A program made the translations under genes and the position numbers. The notes under the pieces were generated by a model. That model saw nothing but the letters and a program-made list of their open reading frames with translations, searched no databases and was not told the origin of the DNA. A stretch of DNA of 64,000 nt from Rhodobacteraceae bacterium HIMB11 (GTDB lineage: Bacteria; Pseudomonadota; Alphaproteobacteria; Rhodobacterales; Rhodobacteraceae), in NCBI GenBank assembly GCA_000472185.1, contig AVDB01000008.1, forward strand, positions 62,001-126,000, given 5' to 3'. Below, piece by piece: positions 57,555 to 64,000 of this stretch. Numbering within the stretch: the first letter of the stretch is position 1; the number at the start of each line of letters is the position of its first letter.

Positions 57555-58179
57555 CGGATCCAACGCGAATATGCGTTGCGCCAAATTGGATCGCCTTTTC
57601 AAAATCATCCGACATTCCCATGGACAGGCCAGCCAATCCGTTGCGTTCGGCCATCTTGGCCAATAGCGCGAAATGCAAACTTGCCTCTTCCTGGACTGGG
57701 GGAATACACATCAACCCTTTAACGACCAATTCCAACTCTCGACATTCGGCCACAAACGCATCTGTTTCCGAAGGAAGGACACCTGCCTTTTGCGGCTCTT
57801 CCCCTATATTCACCTGAATGAAAATATCTGGTGATGCGCCCCGTTCCTGCGCAAGCTTAGCCAGCGTTATAGCCAGTTTTGGACGATCTACAGAATGTAT
57901 TGTTCCAAACAATTCAACGGCCTGTCGTGCCTTATTGGTTTGCAAAGGGCCAATAAGGTGCAGATCCATTTCTCCAAAGTTTTGTTGAAAATCCGGCCAT
58001 TTGCCTAGCGCCTCCTGGACACGGTTTTCTCCAAACGTTTTATGGCCTGTTTCCAAAACAGCTTGCACACGTTCGTTGGGCTGGACTTTTGATACCGCGA
58101 TTAACGAAATGTCATCGCCACTACGCCCCGCATCTGTGGCGGCATTGTTGATACGTGTTTTGATTTCTTGGATCGACAT
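57520..58179 (-). CDS. YggS family pyridoxal-phosphate homeostasis protein
   Basis: The protein has 219 residues. The PLP-binding Lys is in SLIAVSKVQPNERVQ near residue 31; the family motif FGENRVQEALGKW is near 50, HLIGPLQTNKAR near 75, and GLSMGMSDDFEKAI near 185. It buffers free PLP. The 3' end overlaps the L,D-transpeptidase gene by 35 bp on the other strand. Confidence 0.94.
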   Translation of the reverse strand: MSIQEIKTRINNAATDAGRSGDDISLIAVSKVQPNERVQAVLETGHKTFGENRVQEALGKWPDFQQNFGEMDLHLIGPLQTNKARQAVELFGTIHSVDRPKLAITLAKLAQERGASPDIFIQVNIGEEPQKAGVLPSETDAFVAECRELELVVKGLMCIPPVQEEASLHFALLAKMAERNGLAGLSMGMSDDFEKAIQFGATHIRVGSAIFGARAPAAG

Positions 58180-58715
58180 TTTACATACCCCTTCAATCTC
58201 GAATTAGGTTTAACAGTCAAAGGTTTCAACCTAAACAATGCTGCATGCCCATGATTGTCGGATACACGCGTTCCTTATAACTGTATCAACGCCTACAGAA
58301 AACAGTTGTGGTTCTTATGAGAATTTAAGGTTTCCCTGGCGCTCGATTTGTGTGTACTGATCACTTTTCGGATTCTAAATGTGTACCGAACTAAATTGAA
58401 TATTAGCTCAAAACCCATAGGGAAAATGTATCGCACCTTTCCATGCAGTCATCTTCATTTATATTTACGATGGCTTGATACCCTTATTCCAAAGTTTTCA
58501 TTTATGTGGCTTTACTAACGTGATGTTCTCCTCTTGATTGATTTTTAGGTCCGTTTCGGGAAATGACTTTTATATGAAAACAAGTTTATATGACGGGCAC
58601 CGAGACCGCATGAACACTTGCATCATCGATAGCTAATTCAAACGCACCAACACTAAAACTATTCCAGCAGATATTAAACGGATGGGATTACTTACGCTCT
58701 GTCCTGTGCTTACTT
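58180..58715. other. Gene-free region between yggS and the small lipoprotein genes
   Basis: I see no convincing coding frame in 536 bp. It is AT-rich. GTGTAC occurs twice within about 40 bp near 58352-58390, around TGATCACTTTTCGG; this resembles repeated insertion-sequence ends but no transposase remnant is visible, so I do not call one. Confidence 0.45.
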
Positions 58716-58755
58716 TTTAAAACAATAAAGCGCTGCTCCGAAGCAACGCTTTATT
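58716..58755 (-). terminator. Terminator after small lipoprotein gene A
   Basis: On the minus strand AATAAAGCG pairs with CGCTTTATT (58747-58755 and 58724-58732) with an inner GCTTCGGAGC loop, followed by GTTTTAAAAAG. It lies 40 bp after the gene A stop codon. Confidence 0.8.
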
Positions 58756-58794
58756 GTGCATTTCATAATGTAATTATCTTTGTTCAATTCACAA

Positions 58795-58911
58795 TTATAG
58801 CTTTTGTGAAGTTGGTTCTGGTGCAACCATTGTGTTAGCTGGCTCTGTTGTTGGTGCTGAACATGCTGCAACTGTTAGTGCAAGCACCAAACCCATTACT
58901 ACTTTTTTCAT
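58795..58911 (-). CDS. Small lipoprotein A (38 residues), tandem paralogue
   Basis: The start is ATG 58911, with AAAGGA 8 nt upstream, and the stop TAA 58795-58797. The precursor starts MKKVVMGLVLALTVAACSAP: a lipobox (TVAAC) puts the lipidated Cys at residue 17, leaving a mature peptide of 22 residues rich in Pro, Thr and Glu. Gene B 255 bp away differs at 2 of 38 residues only. A hand comparison gives 12 base differences, of which 9 are silent, so both copies appear to be under selection. The function is unknown; the size recalls entericidin-type or other micro-lipoproteins, but no family can be assigned. Confidence 0.85.
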   Translation of the reverse strand: MKKVVMGLVLALTVAACSAPTTEPANTMVAPEPTSQKL

Positions 58912-58980
58912 AATCTATCCTTTCTCAGTGTTACACATTATATCTACGCCGATCATACATTGCTTATTCAAGTTCACAAC

Positions 58981-59012
58981 AATAAAAAGCGCTGCACCGG
59001 CAACGCTTTCTT
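58981..59012 (-). terminator. Terminator after small lipoprotein gene B
   Basis: On the minus strand AAAGCG-TTGC-CGG-TGCA-GCGCTTT forms a stem followed by TTTTATT (58984 side). It resembles the terminator of gene A, so the duplicated unit includes the terminator. Confidence 0.8.
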
Positions 59013-59049
59013 ATAGTTCATGTGAGCAACAGTGTTGCTCAGTTCACCA

Positions 59050-59166
59050 TTACAACTTTTGTGAAGTTGGTTCTGGTGTAACCATTGTGTTCGCTGGCTC
59101 TGTTGTTGGCGCTGAACACGCTGCAACTGTTAGAGCAAGTACCAAACCTACGACGACTTTTTTCAT
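59050..59166 (-). CDS. Small lipoprotein B (38 residues), tandem paralogue
   Basis: The start is ATG 59166, with AAAGGA upstream, and the stop TAA 59050-59052. The precursor starts MKKVVVGLVLALTVAACSAP and is identical to A except for Val6 and Thr30. Lipid attachment is expected at Cys17. Each copy has its own ribosome site and terminator, so the unit was duplicated whole. Both copies lie between yggS and the porin gene, on the porin's strand. Confidence 0.85.
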   Translation of the reverse strand: MKKVVVGLVLALTVAACSAPTTEPANTMVTPEPTSQKL

Positions 59167-59210
59167 AGTATGTCCTTTCATCGCTGAGATGATAGATGTT
59201 GTGCTTTACG

Positions 59211-59238
59211 CAAAAGAGCGGCACCGTAGCACCGCTCT
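59211..59238 (-). terminator. Terminator after the porin gene
   Basis: On the minus strand AGAGCGG (59232-59238) pairs with CCGCTCT (59215-59221), with a short T run after it. It lies 26 bp past the porin stop codon. Confidence 0.75.
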
Positions 59239-59263
59239 CTCATATCACGTGCTAATCAAGTGA

Positions 59264-60172
59264 TTAGAATGCGAAGTTGATACCAATTGCTTGGAAATCT
59301 TCTGAGCCGTTTGCAGCTGCACCGTTCACCATGACTGCGAACAAGTCCGCGCCGCCACCTAGGTCATAGCCCGCTTTCAATGTTGACTTGTCTGCTTCGT
59401 CAAGAGCGAATGACGCTGTCAAAGCGCCAGCAGAGTACGCGATAGATGCGTCCCAGTGATCGCCAACGCTTGAGCCAGCTGTCTCTGTGTTTTTCGCTGT
59501 GTATGCGACAGTGATTGAGTCCATCACGGTTGAGAAGCCGATTGCTGTTACAGTTTCAACGCCATCTTTGTCGTCTGATGAAGCTGTGATTGTTGTGTCA
59601 CCCATTTTGTATGTGACTGTCGCTTTCATCGCGTCAGTGTTGATGACGCCGTCAGCAGAATCTGAACCAACAATAGCGATTGTCATGTCGCCCATTGTGT
59701 AACCCAAGCTGTATGAGCTGCCGCCCGCTACAGTTGTATCGTCGCCACCGATGTTACCTGTCAATGCGAAGGATACATCACCCATTGAGCCAGCAACACC
59801 TAGGTTACCTGAGTTCTTGTCACCGTTGTAAAGGTCAGCAACGCCAGTGCTGTCCGCGGTGATTGTGTAACCTTCGTAACCGATTGTTAGTGAAGGAGCA
59901 GCACCTGCTGACCATACATTGTTTTCGTCGCCATCATAGTGATCGCCGTCAACCATGTTACCTGAGTCATAACCGATTGCTGTTGACATTGTCATGCCGT
60001 TATCAGCTGTCATTGACATAGACAAGTTTAGGTCAAGGTGTGTTTCAAGCGCCATGTCAGCGTTGCCAGTTGCGCCTGCACTTACTTGTGCTTTACCGCT
60101 CATTGATACTTCTGCAGCTGCTACGCCAGCAGTCACTACCAATGCTGTTGTTGTTAGAAGAACTTTTTTCAT
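59264..60172 (-). CDS. Major outer-membrane porin
   Basis: The protein has 302 residues with a signal peptide (LLTTTALVVTAGVAAAE). The mature part is rich in Gly, Asp, Thr and Ser, alternates as expected for beta strands, and ends in IGINFAF with the terminal Phe typical of porins. It is strikingly acidic, as in marine Rhodobacteraceae. Codon choice is strongly biased compared with its neighbours (for example repeated use of the same Ala and Asp codons), which suggests very high expression. It is monocistronic with its own terminator. Confidence 0.92.
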   Translation of the reverse strand: MKKVLLTTTALVVTAGVAAAEVSMSGKAQVSAGATGNADMALETHLDLNLSMSMTADNGMTMSTAIGYDSGNMVDGDHYDGDENNVWSAGAAPSLTIGYEGYTITADSTGVADLYNGDKNSGNLGVAGSMGDVSFALTGNIGGDDTTVAGGSSYSLGYTMGDMTIAIVGSDSADGVINTDAMKATVTYKMGDTTITASSDDKDGVETVTAIGFSTVMDSITVAYTAKNTETAGSSVGDHWDASIAYSAGALTASFALDEADKSTLKAGYDLGGGADLFAVMVNGAAANGSEDFQAIGINFAF

Positions 60173-60438
60173 GATTCTTTCCCGTGTTTTCAGTGTTTCG
60201 TTCGCACGCAGTTAACGAGTCACTGCGCGCTCACCAAGTGTGTCGCCCATTTGACGGGCTTAATTCAAGCATGATGAGCCAAAACAATCGTCACAAACAC
60301 TTCTGTGGTGCAAGTTTGCCACAGTACCTTGCTTCGGTTCAATAAAGATACAACCCTTTAAATTCAAATTGTTTTGGGGGCACTTGCTCCAGATGCTATG
60401 TTCCGCTAATCAATCGGCAATGTAGAGGATATTATCAA

Positions 60439-60915
60439 ATGCGCAGTGGAAAATTCGCCTCAATCTTGATCGCAACGCTGACTATCTCGGCCTGCTCCGA
60501 AACAAAGTTATTTAAAAACATCGGTGAAGATAAACCCGCAACGTTGAGTGCAGTCGCATCAGAGGATGAGCGCCGATCAACAATTTGGGACGCTTTAAAC
60601 GCAGATAATGCATCAACTCCCGTGAAAGTGAACCGCTACATTTGGCAAGCTTCCCTTGAAGTACTCGATTTTATGCCCGTTGAGACCATCGATCCTTTCT
60701 CCGGCATTATTGTGATGGGCTACGGCACCCCGCCCGGAGGCAGAACAGCGTATCGTGCAACTGTACACGTCAGTGAGCCAGCTCTAGACGCAAGAACACT
60801 TCGGATCGCTCTCGCTACAAAAAATGGGCCAGCTGATGTGAAAACAATGCGCGCACTGGAAGATGCCGTCTTGTCTCGTGCGCGCCAAATTCGCGAAGCC
60901 GACTCCATGTTCTGA
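60439..60915 (+). CDS. DUF3576 family lipoprotein
   Basis: The protein has 158 residues. The signal sequence ends in LTISAC, giving a lipidated Cys near residue 19. DUF3576 features include STIWDALNADNASTPVKVNRYIWQASLEVLDFMP near residue 46 and GRTAYRATVHVSEPALDARTLRIAL near 97. The family occurs next to leuS-lptE in Rhodobacteraceae, which suggests an outer-membrane role. The function is unknown. Confidence 0.9.
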   Translation: MRSGKFASILIATLTISACSETKLFKNIGEDKPATLSAVASEDERRSTIWDALNADNASTPVKVNRYIWQASLEVLDFMPVETIDPFSGIIVMGYGTPPGGRTAYRATVHVSEPALDARTLRIALATKNGPADVKTMRALEDAVLSRARQIREADSMF

Positions 60916-61068
60916 ACCCCGCTCGGGGTAACAATGAGGATTGTGTATGGGATTGGGTCAACAGATAGAGCAGATCTCAACGTCCTAAATCGAGTACAAT
61001 TGGCTATGGACGCCAACTATACTTATAAGTATCAGTGCTTAAAATTCAAACGATCTGGGAACATTTTG

Positions 61069-63627
61069 ATGTCGCGATACGAGGCAACGCAAATCGAAGC
61101 AAAATGGCAAGCAGCTTGGGACAGCGCAAATGTGTTTGAGGCCAAACGGGATGAGACGAAGCCAAAATATTACGTTTTGGAAATGTTCCCATACCCTTCC
61201 GGACGAATCCACATGGGTCACGTTCGCAACTACACCATGGGCGATGTGATCGCGCGCTACAAAATAGCTACGGGCCACAATGTTTTGCATCCTATGGGGT
61301 GGGACGCGTTCGGGATGCCAGCAGAAAATGCCGCAATGGCAATTGGTGGTCATCCCAAAGAGTGGACCTATTCCAACATCGCAACCATGAAAGATCAGAT
61401 GAAGCCGCTGGGGCTTTCAATTGATTGGAGCCGTGAGTTCGCCACTTGCGATCCCGAATATTATGGCCAACAACAAGCATTGTTCCTGGATTTCCTCGAA
61501 CAAGGGTTGGTTTATCGCAAAAACGCTGTGGTCAACTGGGACCCAGTAGACATGACCGTCTTGGCTAATGAACAGGTTGAAAATGGCCGCGGCTGGCGTT
61601 CTGGCGCAATTGTCGAACGCAAAGAGCTAACACAATGGTTCTTTAAGATTTCAGAGCATGCCGAGGATTTGCTGGGCGCGATTGACAGTTTGGATGACTG
61701 GCCCGCCAAAGTGAAATTGATGCAGCAAAACTGGATCGGTAAATCGCGCGGTTTGGAATTTGCATTTGATCTGATCGATGGTCCAGTCGGGCATGAGGAC
61801 ATCGCCGTTTACACAACACGTCCCGATACATTATTAGGTGCGTCCTTTGTGGGTATTTCAGCGGATCACCCATTGGCACGTCAATTGGAAAAATCGAACC
61901 CAGATGTTGAAGCGTTCAACAAAGAATGCCGTCAGATGTCTACATCTGAAGCCGACATGGAAAAGGCCGAGAAAAAGGGCTACGATACAGGTCTACGGGT
62001 ACGTCATCCGCTAAACCCTGATTGGGAATTGCCTGTTTGGATCGCAAATTTCATTCTAATGGATTATGGAACGGGCGCGATCTTCGCATGTCCCGCACAC
62101 GACCAGCGCGATTTGGATTTCGCACGTAAATATGATCTGCCTGTAACAGACACTTTCTATGCTTTGGACGATGAGACACCCGTTGAAAACACGGCCTTCG
62201 TTCCCGCAAAATCTGAAAAAGTAAAGTGGGTCAACCACTTTGCAGGTCTTGATGTTGCAACAGGGGATCAAGCCATCGCAGCCACGATCGAATTTGCAGA
62301 AAACGCAGGTTGGGGCAAAGGTGTCACAAAATTTCGTCTGCGCGATTGGGGGCTAAGCCGTCAACGGTATTGGGGATGTCCAATTCCTGTGGTCCATTGT
62401 GACAGCTGTGGCGTTGTCCCAGAAAAAAAGGAAAATTTACCCATCCGTTTGCCTGATGATGTCAGCTTTGACAAACCAGGCAATCCGCTTGATCGCCATC
62501 CAACGTGGCGCCAATGTGCCTGCCCCTCTTGCGGTCAGTATGCGCTGCGCGAAACGGACACAATGGACACATTCGTGGACAGTTCATGGTATTTTGCACG
62601 CTTTACTTCCCCACTTGCAGACAAGCCAACGAATACAGATGATATCGCCTATTGGATGAATGTGGATCAATATATTGGCGGCATCGAACACGCGATTTTG
62701 CATCTTCTCTACTCGCGCTTTTTCGCGCGTGCGATGCAAATCTGCGGCCATTTGCCCCAAAGTGCGGTTGAACCCTTCAACGCGCTCTTCACCCAAGGCA
62801 TGGTGACCCACGCAATCTATAAACGTGATGGTCAGGATGGTCGTCCCGTTTACTATTTCCCTGAACAGGTCGAACTGCGCGAGGGTAAGGCCTATTTGAT
62901 TGAAGATGGATCAGAGGTGGACATCATTCCATCCGCGAAAATGTCAAAGTCAAAAAACAACGTGGTTGACCCGCTGGCGATTATTGCCGCCTTTGGTGCC
63001 GATACAGCCCGTTGGTTTGTTTTGTCCGACAGCCCGCCCGAACGTGACGTGGAATGGACCGCATCAGGCGCAGAGGCGGCTGCAAAACATTTGGGTCGCG
63101 TATATCGACTTGCCTTAGACTGTGCAGGTTCTGATATCTCGGCAAATGACGAAGATAAGGTATTGCTGAAGGAAACGCACAAGGCGATCCACGATATCAC
63201 GCAAGGCATTGAAAGTTTTGGATTTAATGCGGCGATTGCGCGTCTTTATGGATTTACAAACACCGTTGCGAAATCCAAGGCAGGATCTGAAACCAAGGCC
63301 ATGGCCATGCGCACCCTTGCACAAATGATGGCCCCCATGACCCCACATTTGGCCGAAGAAGTTTGGTCCAGGTTGGGCGGTGAAGGTTTGGTCATCAACG
63401 CATCATGGCCCAAGGCCGATCCCGCGTTGCTGGTCGATGACGCAGTGACGATGCCGATCCAAGTCAACGGAAAACGACGCGCGGAAATCAGCGTGGCCAA
63501 AGACATGCCAAAAGAAGAGGTTGAAAAACTTGCTCTTGCGCAGGATGCTGTGGTGCGGGCGCTTGACGGGGCAAGCCCCAAGAAGGTGATCGTTGTCCCC
63601 GGACGGATCGTGAATGTGGTTATCTAA
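61069..63627 (+). CDS. leuS: Leucyl-tRNA synthetase
   Basis: The protein has 852 residues from ATG 61069 ([17 protein letters not shown]); upstream in-frame codons to 60934 were rejected. The HIGH motif is in [13 protein letters not shown] near residue 45, the editing domain contains [13 protein letters not shown] near 247, and the KMSKS loop is [14 protein letters not shown] near 625. It charges tRNA-Leu. The lptE gene overlaps its 3' end by 14 bp. Confidence 0.97.
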   Translation: MSRYEATQIEAKWQAAWDSANVFEAKRDETKPKYYVLEMFPYPSGRIHMGHVRNYTMGDVIARYKIATGHNVLHPMGWDAFGMPAENAAMAIGGHPKEWTYSNIATMKDQMKPLGLSIDWSREFATCDPEYYGQQQALFLDFLEQGLVYRKNAVVNWDPVDMTVLANEQVENGRGWRSGAIVERKELTQWFFKISEHAEDLLGAIDSLDDWPAKVKLMQQNWIGKSRGLEFAFDLIDGPVGHEDIAVYTTRPDTLLGASFVGISADHPLARQLEKSNPDVEAFNKECRQMSTSEADMEKAEKKGYDTGLRVRHPLNPDWELPVWIANFILMDYGTGAIFACPAHDQRDLDFARKYDLPVTDTFYALDDETPVENTAFVPAKSEKVKWVNHFAGLDVATGDQAIAATIEFAENAGWGKGVTKFRLRDWGLSRQRYWGCPIPVVHCDSCGVVPEKKENLPIRLPDDVSFDKPGNPLDRHPTWRQCACPSCGQYALRETDTMDTFVDSSWYFARFTSPLADKPTNTDDIAYWMNVDQYIGGIEHAILHLLYSRFFARAMQICGHLPQSAVEPFNALFTQGMVTHAIYKRDGQDGRPVYYFPEQVELREGKAYLIEDGSEVDIIPSAKMSKSKNNVVDPLAIIAAFGADTARWFVLSDSPPERDVEWTASGAEAAAKHLGRVYRLALDCAGSDISANDEDKVLLKETHKAIHDITQGIESFGFNAAIARLYGFTNTVAKSKAGSETKAMAMRTLAQMMAPMTPHLAEEVWSRLGGEGLVINASWPKADPALLVDDAVTMPIQVNGKRRAEISVAKDMPKEEVEKLALAQDAVVRALDGASPKKVIVVPGRIVNVVI

Positions 63628-64000
63628 CCGAAGAATTTTTTTAGCTTTTGGTGGCGCATTTTTAGCGGGCTGCGCGTTGCAGCCTGCAAATCAATTGCAG
63701 TCGGTTGATCAATTATTATCGTCAATCACGCTGGAAACTCCGCGCGACCGACGGTCATTTTATTTTCGAAACGCACTTGAGGAACGTTTGGGATCGTCCG
63801 ATCCTGTGCCCCGATATGGCCTGTCCTACAAACTTAGCACAGCAGCGTCGCGGTCTGCGATCGCACCAGATGGCCGTTCATTGCGACAACAAGTTGAAGG
63901 TACGGTAACATTCATGCTGCGTGATCTGACAAATAATGCGGTCGTCCATACCCAAAACAGGCGCGCGTTTGTGGGGTATTCCACCAACGGATCATCCGCC
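63614..64000 (+). CDS. lptE: LPS-assembly lipoprotein LptE, 3' end outside window
   Basis: ATG 63614 begins within leuS (14 bp overlap). 129 codons are visible and the frame is open to the end of the window. The signal peptide and lipobox are clear ([13 protein letters not shown], Cys near residue 20), followed by the LptE-like [15 protein letters not shown] and [16 protein letters not shown], then [16 protein letters not shown]. LptE plugs LptD in the outer membrane during LPS insertion. The leuS-lptE order is common in alphaproteobacteria. Confidence 0.9.
   Translation, partial: MWLSNRRIFLAFGGAFLAGCALQPANQLQSVDQLLSSITLETPRDRRSFYFRNALEERLGSSDPVPRYGLSYKLSTAASRSAIAPDGRSLRQQVEGTVTFMLRDLTNNAVVHTQNRRAFVGYSTNGSSA

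Noticed and set aside
58180-58715. A complete insertion sequence in the gene-free stretch
   Set aside because: No transposase frame, no clear terminal inverted repeats and no target duplication are visible.
58832-59263. 143-codon plus-strand frame spanning both small lipoprotein genes
   Set aside because: It repeats a segment only because it reads the two duplicated minus-strand genes backwards; the minus frames have ribosome sites and lipoboxes.
1-64000. CRISPR array, rRNA operon or prophage
   Set aside because: No regularly spaced repeats, rRNA sequence or phage structural genes were seen in the window.

Overview
The window is a gene-dense chromosomal segment of a marine alphaproteobacterium, most likely of the Rhodobacteraceae/Roseobacter group. 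The evidence is gene content and order: pdxJ-acpS-lepB-rnc-era-DUF1491-recO, rpoZ-rsh, glcDEF, moxR-DUF58-DUF4159, ftsK-lolA, DUF3576-leuS-lptE, DUF1285 next to polA, and a very acidic porin ending in Phe. Most of the DNA is near 45-52% G+C by eye. I see no rRNA, CRISPR array, phage or complete insertion sequence.

Region by region. 1-3834: the 3' end of a carnitine-catabolism operon (BKACE, aldehyde dehydrogenase, SDR, L-carnitine dehydrogenase), visibly richer in G+C than what follows. 3835-4293: AT-rich and gene-free, ending at a tRNA-Phe. 4456-13010 (minus): a long housekeeping block with mostly 4-bp stop/start overlaps: folK, rpoZ-rsh, DUF2062, pdxJ-acpS-lepB-rnc-era-DUF1491-recO. 13119-17865 (plus): NYN protein, ispH, methyltransferase, rnhA, rbfA and a DUF2233 protein, with dapB on the other strand. 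17869-23174 (minus): small heat-shock protein with a sigma-32-type promoter, a secreted trypsin-like protease and the glycolate oxidase genes glcDEF. 23243-29826 (minus): a MoxR/DUF58/DUF4159 envelope cluster. 29893-38494: DUF1285, polA, a zf-CHCC protein, HIT protein, adenosine kinase, nth, an Ada-like methyltransferase and an OmpA-like lipoprotein. 38546-51409: msrC, thiolase, a broken STAS/anti-sigma kinase pair, gamma-glutamyltransferase, hspQ, a lytic transglycosylase, lolA, ftsK, an aminotransferase, an amidase and a broken UbiH-type monooxygenase. 51406-58179: Trm112, a LON-domain protein, a CnoX-like thioredoxin, xth, two nonsense-bearing remnants (VOC and SoxR), a response regulator, ribA, an L,D-transpeptidase and YggS. 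58716-60172: two nearly identical 38-residue lipoprotein genes, each with its own terminator, beside the major porin. 60439-64000: DUF3576, leuS and the start of lptE.

The most unusual features are genes that need more than a simple ORF call. Four genes (199-aa unknown, STAS, HATPase, UbiH) are each split by a break that exactly one extra base repairs. Three others (pilin-like, VOC, SoxR) carry in-frame TGA or TAG codons. Two tiny lipoproteins, a 59-aa zinc protein and lptE are too short, or run off the window, and are easy to miss. One split gene breaks exactly at A-AAA-AAG, the classical -1 frameshift heptamer, with a strong hairpin on top of it. The common one-base pattern also fits under-called bases in the assembly, so each break must be checked against reads before any biology is claimed.
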